From the NCBI GenBank assembly GCA_945861785.1, contig CAMAWD010000001.1, forward strand, positions 176,995 through 240,994: a stretch of DNA of 64,000 bases, given 5' to 3'. Position 1 is the stretch's first letter; each line of letters starts with the position of its first letter. This document shows, piece after piece, positions 35,465 through 44,777 of this stretch. Origin of the DNA: Rhodoferax sp. OV413. GTDB taxonomy: Bacteria > Pseudomonadota > Gammaproteobacteria > Burkholderiales > Burkholderiaceae_C. A program made the translations under genes and the position numbers. Below the pieces are notes generated by a model, which ran no database searches, had not been told where the DNA came from, and was given only the letters and a program-made list of their open reading frames with translations.

Positions 35465-36153
35465 TGGAATGCTCCTTTGCTCTGCAAGTCAGGGTACTTG
35501 CGTAAATCCGTGATGCACAGCATCTGTGCACTCTTCTTGAATGGGTTGGACCAGGTCATGTGTTCGGGAAGGCTCAAGTGCATGGCGTCGCCCGTACCCA
35601 AGGTCTCATCCTGACCATCGGCAAATGTGATCCGGACTTTGCCTTCCATCACATAGATAAACATCGGACTGGTGTCCGGCCCGCCGGTGAACATCCGGTT
35701 CTCCACGGGCCCCAGCACCACAAGTCGCCCCTTGACGCGCGCATCCGACAAGCTGCCCGTGAGCTCGAAGCCGTTGATGGGCTTGCGCGGAATCGCCACG
35801 TGAACCACCTTGGTGGTTCGCGCCTCGAGCATCGATGCACGCACCAGACTGTCCATCGGCTCGCCAAGTGCCTCGCTCAATGCGAATACCGTCATGAGGC
35901 TGGTGTTCGCAGTGCCGGTTTCGATCTTCTGGATGGCCGCGACGCTCACGCCGCTCTTGCCCGATAGATCTTTCAAAGACCAGCTGCGTGTTTCTCTGAG
36001 CTGGCGCAGCCGCTGGCCCACGGCACGCAACTGCGCACGCCCGAAGCCGCCATCCGGTGCCCCGGGAAAACCGTTTTCCCCCCCGGAATCGACTTCCTCT
36101 TGTGGGGCAGTCGTCTTCTGCCTTGCTCTGTTTGTACTGGCCACCGGCATCAC
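35461..36153 (-). CDS. XRE-family regulator with C-terminal cupin (first copy)
   Basis: This is a 230-residue protein. About 40 residues of linker precede the HTH_XRE (RLRQLRETRSWSLKDLSGKS, then VAAIQKIETGTANTS). A cupin sensor follows (MFIYVMEGKVRITFADGQDE, TGDAMHLSLPEHM). It is the first gene of the - strand catabolic operon and is divergent from the LIV transporter, so it probably controls both through the shared spacer. Confidence 0.87.
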   Translation of the reverse strand: MMPVASTNRARQKTTAPQEEVDSGGENGFPGAPDGGFGRAQLRAVGQRLRQLRETRSWSLKDLSGKSGVSVAAIQKIETGTANTSLMTVFALSEALGEPMDSLVRASMLEARTTKVVHVAIPRKPINGFELTGSLSDARVKGRLVVLGPVENRMFTGGPDTSPMFIYVMEGKVRITFADGQDETLGTGDAMHLSLPEHMTWSNPFKKSAQMLCITDLRKYPDLQSKGAFH

Positions 36154-36331
36154 CCTTTCGCTTTTTCGGTCTCCAGAAGTGACGATATTCGCTGGGCTAA
36201 TTTATGTCAAGTAGAAGCCAATGTTTCTTAGTTGAAAGATTTTGTTGCTCTTGGATAAACATCTGGGTTAAGCTCATTGCCAGCCCTGCAAGTCAGGATC
36301 TGTCCACATCGAGCGCATGGAGGCGCCTATC
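36154..36331. promoter_or_regulatory. Divergent promoter region between the XRE-cupin operon and the LIV transporter
   Basis: This 178-bp spacer has an AT-rich centre (about 36190-36265), as expected for two back-to-back promoters. A partial dyad TTTCTTAGTTGAAAGA at about 36223-36238 is a candidate operator. No strong consensus -35/-10 pair can be asserted. GGAGG at 36319-36323 is the ribosome binding site for the binding protein and decides its start at 36332. Confidence 0.45.
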
Positions 36332-37579
36332 ATGAACACCCATTTCACCCGTCGAAAATCCTTGAAAGTCCTTGGCGCAGTGGCCGGCGCAGCCGCCATC
36401 GCACCGCTTGCCCGCAATGCATACGCGCAGGCCATGCCCGTGATCACCATCGGGGGCACGATCCCGTTCAGCGGCCGCTGGGCCGAGGTCGGACAGAGCG
36501 TCTATACGGCCTACATGACGGTGGCGAAATACATCAACGAAGTGAACGGAGGCCTGCAGGTTGGCAACCGGCGCCATCGAATCGAGGTCAAGATGGTCGA
36601 TGACGCGTCGGACCCGCAGCGCGCTACCAGCCTCTTGCAGCGCCAGGTCGACGAGGGGGTGCAGTTCTTCCTGGGCTCCTATTCCAGTCCAATCGTGCTA
36701 CCGGCAGTCGCGATCACCGAGCGCGCCCGCAAGCCGATGGTGCAGGCGGGCGGCGGTGCGGACGCAATCTTCACGCAGGGTTACAAGTTCACGTTCGGCA
36801 TTTTCCCGCGCGCTTCCCGCTCGGCGTTTCCCGCTGTCGATGCGCTGGACCAGCTGAACCCGAAGCCCAAAACCTTCATCGTGGTGTATTCCAACAACCC
36901 CTTCTCCAAGCCGCAGGGCCTGGGTGTGATCGAACGGCTGAAAGCAAAAGGCTACCAGGTGTTGGAGGTGGTTGAACTGCCGGCACAAATACAGGATGTG
37001 TCGGCGCTGATCGAGAGTATCCGCAGCAAGACGCCCGATGTGGTGTTGTGCCTGACAGCCGATCAGGAGTCCTTGGTTATCGCGCGCCAGATGGCGCAAG
37101 CCCGCTCGGATGTCAAGATGCTGTTCACGTCGCTGGGCCCGCAAACGGCTACGTTTCGAGATGCGCTGGGCAAGTACGCAGAGGGCATCACGTGCATCTC
37201 CACATGGTCGCCGTCTTTCAAATTCAAGGATCCGGTGTTTGGGACGACAGAGAAATACGTGGAGTATTACAAGGCCAACAACAAGCTGCCGATCATCTAC
37301 CACCAGGGCACAGGCGCTGCATGCATGATCGCCTATGCCTGGGCGCTGCAGCAGGTGGGCAAGGCCGATGATCCAATCGCGGTACGCGACGCACTTGCGC
37401 GCATCGATATCGAATCCCTGTATGGGCGGATCAAGTTCACGCCTGAAGGCGACGGTGACGAGGTGTTGATGGGCTCGGCTGTCACCCAGGTACAAGGCAA
37501 TGATGTCAAAGTGATCTTCCCCACTGGGGTAAAAGAGGCCGCACCGATCTGGCCAATGCAGCCCTATTCGAAGCGTTGA
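36332..37579 (+). CDS. livK: Branched-chain-type ABC transporter substrate-binding protein
   Basis: This is a 415-residue type-I periplasmic binding protein. A Tat-like export signal lies in residues 6-35 (TRRKSLKVLGAVAGAAAIAP, cleavage after AYA). The mature protein starts VITIGGTIPFSGRWAEVGQS and has IEVKMVDDASDPQRATSLLQ, typical of LivK/HmuK. The start is set by GGAGG eight bases upstream; an earlier in-frame ATG at 36317 lacks one. Its ligand is probably the compound degraded by the divergent molybdenum hydroxylase/HyuAB operon. Confidence 0.9.
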   Translation: MNTHFTRRKSLKVLGAVAGAAAIAPLARNAYAQAMPVITIGGTIPFSGRWAEVGQSVYTAYMTVAKYINEVNGGLQVGNRRHRIEVKMVDDASDPQRATSLLQRQVDEGVQFFLGSYSSPIVLPAVAITERARKPMVQAGGGADAIFTQGYKFTFGIFPRASRSAFPAVDALDQLNPKPKTFIVVYSNNPFSKPQGLGVIERLKAKGYQVLEVVELPAQIQDVSALIESIRSKTPDVVLCLTADQESLVIARQMAQARSDVKMLFTSLGPQTATFRDALGKYAEGITCISTWSPSFKFKDPVFGTTEKYVEYYKANNKLPIIYHQGTGAACMIAYAWALQQVGKADDPIAVRDALARIDIESLYGRIKFTPEGDGDEVLMGSAVTQVQGNDVKVIFPTGVKEAAPIWPMQPYSKR

Positions 37580-37603
37580 TCACACGCCAGCCAGGCACGC
37601 GCC

Positions 37604-38482
37604 GTGATTACATTCGTGAACACCCTCATCAACGGAATCCTGTACGGAGGCATCCTGTCCATTGCCGCCGTCGGGTTCTCACTGATATTCGGCGTCATGA
37701 ACGTCATCAACCTTGCGCACGGCGTGTTCGTCATTGGTGGCGCGTATGCGGCGCTGATTGCCTGGACGCGGTTCGGCATCGACCCGGTGCTGGCGCTGCC
37801 GCTCGTGATGGCGTCCAGCTTCGTGATCGGGGCGGCATTCCAGCGCTTTGTAATCCAGCGGGCGGTCGAGCGCGGCACGCCGGTGGCGGCGCTCCTGGTG
37901 ACCTTCGGCTTTGCGCTTATCGTGATCAACGGTTTGAATGTCGTTTTTTCCTCGACGGTGCGCAACATCAGCCCGTCGTACTCGTTTCTCAATCTGCGCC
38001 TCGGGCCCATATCGCTGGATGCGGTGCGTTTCGTATCCTTCCTTACCGCCATCGCATTGATCGTGCTGCTGACCTTGTACCTGCGCCGCTCACGCATGGG
38101 TCGCATCATCCGCGCTACTGCGCAGTCGGAGCTGGCAGCGCGCTTGTGCGGCGTTGACGCGCGCTGGGTCTACGCGGCGACCTTCGGCGTCGGCAGCGCG
38201 TTCGCGTCTGCGTCTGGGGTTTTGATTGGCATGATGCTGCCCTTCACGCCCAACGACGAGGTGCTGTGGACCGTCTACGCCTTCATCGTCGTGACGCTCG
38301 GCGGTGTTGGAAGCCCGGCCGGCGCCCTGCTGGGCGGCATCCTGCTCGGCCTGGCGTCGACCTTCACGCAAACCTACGTCGGTGCGGTCTATACGAATGT
38401 GGTGATGTTCGTGTTGTTGCTGCTCATGCTGCTGGTGCGGCCGCATGGCATCTTGGGCAGTGCCTTCAAAGGGAGTCGTTGA
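37604..38482 (+). CDS. livH: Branched-chain-type ABC permease LivH
   Basis: This is a 292-residue permease with about eight hydrophobic segments, the N-terminal GILYGGILSIAAVGFSLIFG and NLAHGVFVIGGAYAA, and the conserved loop GRIIRATAQSELAARLCGVD. The C-terminus has FIVVTLGGVGSPAGALLGGI. It ends with an ATGA overlap to LivM. Confidence 0.92.
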   Translation: MITFVNTLINGILYGGILSIAAVGFSLIFGVMNVINLAHGVFVIGGAYAALIAWTRFGIDPVLALPLVMASSFVIGAAFQRFVIQRAVERGTPVAALLVTFGFALIVINGLNVVFSSTVRNISPSYSFLNLRLGPISLDAVRFVSFLTAIALIVLLTLYLRRSRMGRIIRATAQSELAARLCGVDARWVYAATFGVGSAFASASGVLIGMMLPFTPNDEVLWTVYAFIVVTLGGVGSPAGALLGGILLGLASTFTQTYVGAVYTNVVMFVLLLLMLLVRPHGILGSAFKGSR

Positions 38483-39453
38483 TGGCACCGAACCCATGGG
38501 TGCGTGGAGCTGTGTTGCTGGCAATCATCGTGCTACTCACACTGCTGCCGATGGTGCTGCCGCCGTTCTACGTGCGCGTGGCCATATCGATCTGCCTGGG
38601 CGCGGGGTTCGCGGTTGCTTGGTACATCCTGGGCGGCTTCGCCGCTTACTACAGCTTCGGCCACACCGCCTTCATCGGCATTGGAGCCTTCGCCGCCGCG
38701 CTGACCTGCCAGGTCTGGAAGGCACCGCATTGGCTCGCACAACTGGGAATTGGCCTGGGTGCGGCCACGTTGGCCAGTGCGGCGGTAGCCGCCTTGATCG
38801 CGTGGCCGATCCTGCGACTGCGTGGGCACTATTTCACCATCGCGATGCTTGCCGTGGCGCTGGTCTGCGCGGAGCTTGCCAGCGCAATTCCCGTGTTCCA
38901 AGGCGCAATTGGCATCGGACTGCCCAACATCGCGCCCATGTCGGTTCGCGTCGAATTGTTCTTCTACTGGGTTTCCTTGCTGGGTTTTGTACTCACCTTG
39001 GCAGTGGCAATGGCCATCGCGCGAAGCAAGATTGGTTATGGACTTTTCGCGATCCGCGAGGACGAAGACGCCGCACAAATGCTGGGTGTGCCGACGACAC
39101 TCTACAAGGTACAGGCCTTCATCATCAGTGCCGCGCTGACCGGATTGCTCGGCGCAATGTTTGCCTGGAACCTGGGCTACATCACCACCGACTCGGTCTT
39201 TCGCGGCTCGCTCAGCCTGGAGATGATCGTCAGCTGCCTTGTCGGCGGGCTGGGCTCGCTGGCCGGCCCGCTGGTTGGCGCGATGGTGATGGTGGCCGTC
39301 ACCAAGCTGTTGTTGTCCAACATGCTGGAATACCACCTCGCATTCACCGGCTTCATCATCATCGCCATTGTGTTGTTCGCACCCGAGGGCCTGGTCGGTT
39401 TCGTCCAACGCAAACGCCTTGCACGCCAGGCACGCGATGGGAGTGCCGGATGA
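38482..39453 (+). CDS. livM: Branched-chain-type ABC permease LivM
   Basis: This is a 323-residue permease with GGFAAYYSFGHTAFIGIGAF at the N-terminal half, the cytoplasmic loop ALREDE-type (FAIREDEDAAQMLGVPTTLY) and GGLGSLAGPLVGAMVMV. Its start overlaps the LivH stop (ATGA), and its stop overlaps the LivG start. A longer upstream reading frame is not used. Confidence 0.92.
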   Translation: MAPNPWVRGAVLLAIIVLLTLLPMVLPPFYVRVAISICLGAGFAVAWYILGGFAAYYSFGHTAFIGIGAFAAALTCQVWKAPHWLAQLGIGLGAATLASAAVAALIAWPILRLRGHYFTIAMLAVALVCAELASAIPVFQGAIGIGLPNIAPMSVRVELFFYWVSLLGFVLTLAVAMAIARSKIGYGLFAIREDEDAAQMLGVPTTLYKVQAFIISAALTGLLGAMFAWNLGYITTDSVFRGSLSLEMIVSCLVGGLGSLAGPLVGAMVMVAVTKLLLSNMLEYHLAFTGFIIIAIVLFAPEGLVGFVQRKRLARQARDGSAG

Positions 39454-40184
39454 CGAATTCGCCGATACTTTCGGTGCAGGGGGTCAGCCGCCGGTTTGGA
39501 AGCCTGGTGGCCGTGAACAAGGTCAGCTTCGACGTGCGGGAAGGCACGCTCATGAGCCTGATCGGCCCCAACGGCGCTGGCAAGTCGACCATCTTCAATC
39601 TGGTCACCAACTACCTGTCGCTCACCGAGGGACGTGTCCTGTTCCGCGGCCAGCGCATTGATACGCTGGCAACACAGAAGATCGCGCATCTGGGGGTGGC
39701 CCGCGCGTTCCAGATTGCCCGGCCGTTTCGCGGACTGACGGTCCACGACAACGTGAAGGTCGGCGCACTGTTCGGCCGCACCGGGCCGCGTGAAGTCGAA
39801 TCGGTGATCGACGACGCGCTGCGCCTGACCGGGCTCGTGCATCTGGCGCAGGCACAGGCGTCCAGCTTGAGTATCGGGCACTTGCGCAAGCTTGAACTGG
39901 CGCGCGCTGTCGCTGCACGCCCGACCCTGCTGCTCGCCGACGAACCACTGGCGGGCCTGGTGCCTACCGAAAGCGACGAAATCCTGGCGAGCTTCCGCGC
40001 GTTGGTCGCCCGGGGCACGACCGTGCTGCTGGTTGAGCACGACATGGTGTCGGTGATGAAGATATCGGACCGCGTGGTGGTATTGGATGCAGGTGAACTG
40101 ATCGCCGATGGCACACCGCAGGATGTGGTGCAGGACCCACGCGTGATCTCGGCCTACCTCGGCCAGGAGGCATTGGAACGATGA
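39450..40184 (+). CDS. livG: Branched-chain-type ABC ATPase LivG
   Basis: This is a 244-residue ATPase with Walker A GPNGAGKSTIFNLVT, LivG-specific RAFQIARPFRGLTVHDNV, signature LSIGHLRKLELARAV, Walker B LLLADEPLAGLVPTE and switch histidine VEHDM. The signature motif is SIGHL rather than SGGQ, a known LivG-type variation. Its 3' end overlaps LivF. Confidence 0.9.
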   Translation: MTNSPILSVQGVSRRFGSLVAVNKVSFDVREGTLMSLIGPNGAGKSTIFNLVTNYLSLTEGRVLFRGQRIDTLATQKIAHLGVARAFQIARPFRGLTVHDNVKVGALFGRTGPREVESVIDDALRLTGLVHLAQAQASSLSIGHLRKLELARAVAARPTLLLADEPLAGLVPTESDEILASFRALVARGTTVLLVEHDMVSVMKISDRVVVLDAGELIADGTPQDVVQDPRVISAYLGQEALER

Positions 40185-40903
40185 GCGGCAGTCACAACCT
40201 CCTGTCGGTCGAGGGTCTGCAAGTGGCCTACGGCGAAGCCGTGGCCGTACGGGACCTGACGCTGAACGTGCCGCAGGGCGCGATTGTCGCCCTGGTCGGT
40301 ACGAATGGTGCAGGCAAGACCACCACGGTACAGACCATTGCCGGCGCCTTGCGCCCGAAATCCGGCAGCGTGCGTTTCGATGGCCGCAACATCGGTGGAC
40401 TCGATTGCAAGTTGACGGTCGAACTCGGCGTCACGCTGGTTCCGGAGGGACGTCTTGTCTTTCCCCAGATGACCGTCGAAGAGAACTTGCGCATGGGTGC
40501 GCTGAACCGCCGTGCCGCGCCAAACCTGGTGCGAAATCTGGAGCGAATGTATGACCTGTTTCCGCGACTGAAGGAGCGCCGCCTCCAACTCGGTGGCGGC
40601 ATGTCCGGCGGTGAGCAGCAGATGTTGGCGATCGCGCGTGGCCTGATGGCCGAACCTCGGTTGCTGATCCTGGACGAACCCTCGCTAGGACTCAGTCCGC
40701 TCTTGGTGGTCGAGTTGTTCGCGACGATCCGCCGGCTGAACGCCGATGGCGTGACGATTCTGCTGGTCGAACAAAACGTGCGCCAGACCTTGCAGACCGC
40801 GGCCTTCGCGCACGTGATCGAAAAGGGGCACGTCGCACTCTCAGGCACCGGACAGGAACTGCTGGACAACCCGTTCGTGCGCAAGGCCTTTCTCGGACTT
40901 TGA
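40181..40903 (+). CDS. livF: Branched-chain-type ABC ATPase LivF
   Basis: This is a 240-residue ATPase with Walker A GTNGAGKTTTVQTIAG, LivF-specific LVPEGRLVFPQMTVEENLRM, signature MSGGEQQMLAIARGLM, Walker B LLILDEPSLGLSPLLV and LVEQNV. It completes the five-gene LIV transporter. Confidence 0.92.
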   Translation: MSGSHNLLSVEGLQVAYGEAVAVRDLTLNVPQGAIVALVGTNGAGKTTTVQTIAGALRPKSGSVRFDGRNIGGLDCKLTVELGVTLVPEGRLVFPQMTVEENLRMGALNRRAAPNLVRNLERMYDLFPRLKERRLQLGGGMSGGEQQMLAIARGLMAEPRLLILDEPSLGLSPLLVVELFATIRRLNADGVTILLVEQNVRQTLQTAAFAHVIEKGHVALSGTGQELLDNPFVRKAFLGL

Positions 40904-40924
40904 CGCCATCTACATCGAGGTACC

Positions 40925-41746
40925 ATGGAAACTCCTGCATTTGAAGACCTTCTGTTCGAAGTGCGGGGCGCGGTCGCGTGTATCACGATCAATCGTCCCG
41001 GCAAATTGAACACGCTTCGCATGACGCTCACCGACCGCGAACTGATTACGGCGCTGGCGTTTGCCGAGGGCAAGCGCGACATCAAGGTGGTGGTTATCAC
41101 CGGCGCGGGCAGCAAGGCGTTTTGCGCGGGTTGGGACATGGAGGGCATCGCCGAAGCATCCATTACCGAACTCGAAGCACTGGTGCGCTCGAACCTCGAC
41201 CTGTTCTTCAAGATCTGGCACCTTCGCATGCCAGTCGTGGCCGCCATCAACGGATACGCACTGGGTGCCGGATCGGCCATCGCGCTGGCCTGCGATCTGG
41301 CGCTGGCCGCTGACAACGCCAAGCTGGGAGAGCCGGAAGTGCGCCATGGTGCGCTGTCCCCGTTCTTCGTGCTGCCCTTCATGACACACAGTCGCGTAGT
41401 GCACGAGATGAGTTATTTCGGTGACATGCTGGATGCTCAGGAGCTCCTGCGCGTTGGCCTGGTCAACCGGGTTGTGCCTGCTGCGGACTTCGAGGCGGAG
41501 GTGTGGCGCTATGCGCAACGCTTGGCCAACGTGCCGGCGTTCTCGCTGGAGATGACCAAACGCAGCCTGCGTGCTGCATTCGACACCATGGGTCTGGGTG
41601 CGGTGGTGCGCCAGCACGGTCTGGCCGACACGCTGGTGATCGGCGCCAATTTCCCTGAACAGAAGCAACTGCAGGAAATTCTGGTGCAGCAGGGCATGCG
41701 TGCATTCCTGGAAGCGCGAGACGGCCCCTTTCGTCCGACCCGTTGA
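40925..41746 (+). CDS. Enoyl-CoA hydratase/isomerase family protein
   Basis: This is a 273-residue crotonase-fold protein. The first oxyanion strand is AGSKAFCAGWDMEGI and the second is INGYALGAGSAIALACDLAL. The acidic residue region LGEPEVRHGALSPFFVLPF lies where crotonase carries its catalytic glutamate. It is 21 bp after LivF, with a short ribosome binding site (GAGG). With the ligase downstream it suggests CoA-ester processing of the imported compound. Confidence 0.87.
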   Translation: METPAFEDLLFEVRGAVACITINRPGKLNTLRMTLTDRELITALAFAEGKRDIKVVVITGAGSKAFCAGWDMEGIAEASITELEALVRSNLDLFFKIWHLRMPVVAAINGYALGAGSAIALACDLALAADNAKLGEPEVRHGALSPFFVLPFMTHSRVVHEMSYFGDMLDAQELLRVGLVNRVVPAADFEAEVWRYAQRLANVPAFSLEMTKRSLRAAFDTMGLGAVVRQHGLADTLVIGANFPEQKQLQEILVQQGMRAFLEARDGPFRPTR

Positions 41747-41757
41747 CGAGTGATGCC

Positions 41758-43287
41758 ATGTCGATCGCGATTGGAGACCTGCTGCGCAAACGCGCATCGC
41801 TGGACGGCGACTGGCCAGCGCTCGTCAGCCATGACCGCGCCCTTACGTTTTCGGAGCTGAACGCCTACGTCAACCGTACGGCAAATGCACTGACCGCTCT
41901 GTCCGTGCGTCCTGGCGACCGCATTGCTGTAGTGTTGCGCAACAGCATCGAGTTTTGCGCACTGTACTATGCGGCCGCCAAGCTGGGTGCCATTCTTTGC
42001 TGTGTCAATTGGCGACTGGCGGCACCGGAGATCGCATACATCCTGCGCGACAGCGGTGCAACGACGATCGTGTTCGACGGCGATTCAAGCGATGTGGTCG
42101 GCCAGGCGCTGGCGGACAGTGCGGCGGTGACCTTGCTGCGGGTGGGTCGCGCCAATGGCGTGGTGGCGAATAGCGCAGCGCGCTGCTTCGAAGATCTTGT
42201 GGCGAGCGCTTCAGATGCGGAGCCCGGCGGCGCTGTACCGCCAGACTCGCCTCTGGCGCTCTGTTATACCTCGGGGACGACGGGTCGGCCCAAGGGCGCA
42301 GTTCTCACACACGCCCAGATGTTCTGGGTGTCTACGACCACAGGCTACACGTTCGACTATCGTCGTCGGGACGTGAACCTCATCGCCACCCCCATGTTCC
42401 ATGTAGGCGGTTTGTCCTTCACGACCATGTTCGTGCACCGCGGTGCCAGAGCGGTGTTGATGTCCGGTTGGAACCCCGACCAGGCGCTCGACCTGATCCA
42501 GCGCCATGGCGTGCACCATCTGTTCGCCGTACCCACCATGTCGGAGTCCTTGCTTTTGGCGGCGCAGCGTTGCAATGCCGACCTTTCTTCCCTGCGCTGG
42601 ATTCTGAGCGGTGGTGCGGCCATACCCGGCCATCTGGTTCGCGCCTTTGCTGATCGCGGCATTCCCTTGCTGGACAGCTACGGCTGCACCGAGACTGCAG
42701 GTGCCGCCGTCTGCATGGATCTGGACCATTTTCTTGACAAGCCAGGCTCGATAGGTAAGCCCTTCATGCACACCGATGTGCGCATCATGGCCACGCGCGA
42801 ACGACAGGCTGGGGCGGACGAAGTCGGAGAAATCCAGATCCGCGCACCGCATGTGTTCACGGGCTACTGGAACAACCCGATTGAGACCAAGGCCGCCTTC
42901 GACGGCGGCTGGTTACTCAGCGGCGACCTTGGCCGCTGCGATGTGGACGGGTATATCTATTTGGTCGATCGAAAAAAGCACATGATCATTTCCGGCGGTG
43001 AGAACATCTACCCGGCTGAAATCGAACAAATTCTGGGAGGGCACCCTGCTATCGCAGAGCTCGCCGTGGTCGGCTATCCAAACCCGAAGTGGGGTGAGGG
43101 CGTCGGCGCCGTGGTCGTGCTGCGGCCAGGGCACTCTCTCTCGATTGATGACATTGGGGACTTCTGTCGCGGCAAAATTGCCGGCTACAAAGTCCCGACT
43201 CGTCTAATGATCAGCCCCCTTCCTTTGCGGCGAACCGTCACGGGGAAACTGATCAAGACAGAGATCCGGATGGGCGGCCAGGAATAG
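41758..43287 (+). CDS. AMP-binding acyl-CoA ligase
   Basis: This is a full-length 509-residue ANL enzyme. It has YTSGTTGRPKGAVLTHAQM (AMP/phosphate loop), DSYGCTETAGA, GDLGRCDVDGYIYLVDRKKH, SGGENIYPAEIE and a C-terminal TVTGKLIKTEIR lysine. An in-frame TTG at 41743 is possible, but the ATG at 41758 gives the usual N-terminus (IAIGDLLRKRASLDGDWPAL). It is the last gene of the LIV operon and presumably activates the transported acid. Confidence 0.9.
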   Translation: MSIAIGDLLRKRASLDGDWPALVSHDRALTFSELNAYVNRTANALTALSVRPGDRIAVVLRNSIEFCALYYAAAKLGAILCCVNWRLAAPEIAYILRDSGATTIVFDGDSSDVVGQALADSAAVTLLRVGRANGVVANSAARCFEDLVASASDAEPGGAVPPDSPLALCYTSGTTGRPKGAVLTHAQMFWVSTTTGYTFDYRRRDVNLIATPMFHVGGLSFTTMFVHRGARAVLMSGWNPDQALDLIQRHGVHHLFAVPTMSESLLLAAQRCNADLSSLRWILSGGAAIPGHLVRAFADRGIPLLDSYGCTETAGAAVCMDLDHFLDKPGSIGKPFMHTDVRIMATRERQAGADEVGEIQIRAPHVFTGYWNNPIETKAAFDGGWLLSGDLGRCDVDGYIYLVDRKKHMIISGGENIYPAEIEQILGGHPAIAELAVVGYPNPKWGEGVGAVVVLRPGHSLSIDDIGDFCRGKIAGYKVPTRLMISPLPLRRTVTGKLIKTEIRMGGQE

Positions 43288-43799
43288 ACTGAAGGAGGGC
43301 CACATTTCGAGGGCATCGCCAATCTTCAGCCGTGCGTGCCCATGGACGAAATTGCCGAGTCGGGCCAGCCGAAGGATTTTTCCGATTATGGGGCGGCGCG
43401 TAGACGACTTGTCGGCGCCGCGTCGGAAGAAAAGGAAGCGGCGTTGAAAGCCGCACGCAATTACGGCGGCAGCCTCTACGCGCCGAGCACCAATTTGCCG
43501 AGCGATTTGTCGCACCTGCATTTTGGACATATCGTCGTGAGCTGTGAGAAAGCCGACTTGCGACCCACAGCCAAGGGGATCGCAATCCATGCAGATCAGC
43601 GCCAGGATTTCGAATTGCTTGCCCCGCCGTCAATACCGCGCTTGCAGGTGCGCCCTGGCCGGCCTTGAGCTGTCATGCAAATGGCCGCGCCATGTGTGGC
43701 AGGAGCGCAGGCTCTCCCTTCACTGCATCGGGCCTTTGGAACATCATCGCGCTACCCGAGGGCGCTGGGAAGGATGCGGGTTCAACCATTCCCAAGCTT
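43288..43799. other. 510-bp spacer with a doubtful 110-codon frame
   Basis: The stretch holds a + strand frame at 43336-43668 with protein-like composition (DEIAESGQPKDFSDYGAARR), but no domain is recognised and there is no clear ribosome binding site. It could be a decayed gene. It lies between the ligase stop and the converging 3' end of a Bug-type binding protein gene. Confidence 0.35.
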
Positions 43800-44777
43800 T
43801 CAATCGTTGACGGGGACCTTGGCGATTCTGACCGCGCGTTCGTATTTCTTCAGATTGCGTTGGATGTTCTCGGCGTACTCAGCCGGCGTGGTGTACTTGA
43901 GGATGTAATGGTTTTTCTTGAAAGCATCCAGCAAATCCTGGCTTTCCGCTGCCTGCTTTATGGCTTTCGATAGCTTGGCCAGCACATCAGCGGGCAACCC
44001 CGCCGGCGCGAGCAGACCCATCTCGGATAAATAATCGTAATCCTTGACGATTTCGGAGAGCGACGGCGTGTCGGGATAAGCCGCCATGCGGTTGGGGGAA
44101 CTGACCGCGAGCAGGTTGAGGCTACCGGCTTGTATGTGCGAGGCCGCCGCTGGCACCGAGGTGATCAGAAGTGGCACCTCTCCGGCAAGAACGCTGGTGA
44201 TCGACTGGCCGCTACCCTTGTACGGAATGTGCGTGACGTTCAGACCGGCGTCGGTCCTGAACACTTCCATCGCGATATGGTGAATCGTGCCGATTCCCGA
44301 TGATCCGTAGTCGACCTTGCCCGGATTGGCTTTTGCCTCACGCAGCAGATCATGGATGGTCTTTATCGACGATTTGGAATTCGATACGAGCAGCATTCCA
44401 GAACTCGTTCCGACCAGACTGATGGGCGTAAAGTCCTTCACCGGATCGTATGCAAGTTTCTTGTAGATGGACGGCGCAATCACCAGTTGACCAGTCTCTC
44501 CCAGGAGCAGGGTATAACCATCGGCGGGCATCTTCGCTACCTGCGCGGTAGCCGTGGTGGCGCCCGCGCCTGGCCTATTTTCAACCACGAACGGCTGCCC
44601 AAGAATCTCGGTCAGCTTTTGGCCCAACGAGCGCGCGACAAAATCGGGACCGCCTCCCGGGACGTAGCCGACAATAATTTTTACCGGTTTGCCGGGATAT
44701 TCCTGCGCTAGCGCGCCAGTTACGAATGCGACCATGGTGGCGGCTGCCAGCGCCAGCTGTTTGAGCTTCAGTTTCAT
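43800..44777 (-). CDS. Tripartite tricarboxylate transporter (Bug-type) binding protein 1
   Basis: This is a 325-residue protein with a Sec signal (KLKQLALAAATMVAFVTGAL, cleavage near ALA|Q). Bug-family features are YPGKPVKIIVGYVPGGGPDF, VENRPGAGATTATAQVAKMP and VDYGSSGIGTIHHIAMEVF. It binds a carboxylate in the periplasm. No TctA/TctB membrane subunits are present in the window, as is common for Bug genes in Burkholderiales. Confidence 0.9.
   Translation of the reverse strand: MKLKLKQLALAAATMVAFVTGALAQEYPGKPVKIIVGYVPGGGPDFVARSLGQKLTEILGQPFVVENRPGAGATTATAQVAKMPADGYTLLLGETGQLVIAPSIYKKLAYDPVKDFTPISLVGTSSGMLLVSNSKSSIKTIHDLLREAKANPGKVDYGSSGIGTIHHIAMEVFRTDAGLNVTHIPYKGSGQSITSVLAGEVPLLITSVPAAASHIQAGSLNLLAVSSPNRMAAYPDTPSLSEIVKDYDYLSEMGLLAPAGLPADVLAKLSKAIKQAAESQDLLDAFKKNHYILKYTTPAEYAENIQRNLKKYERAVRIAKVPVND

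Noticed and set aside
43336..43668. 110-codon + strand frame after the acyl-CoA ligase gene
   Set aside because: Composition is protein-like, but no domain, homologous motif or ribosome binding site could be identified, so it is listed only as a doubtful frame in a spacer.
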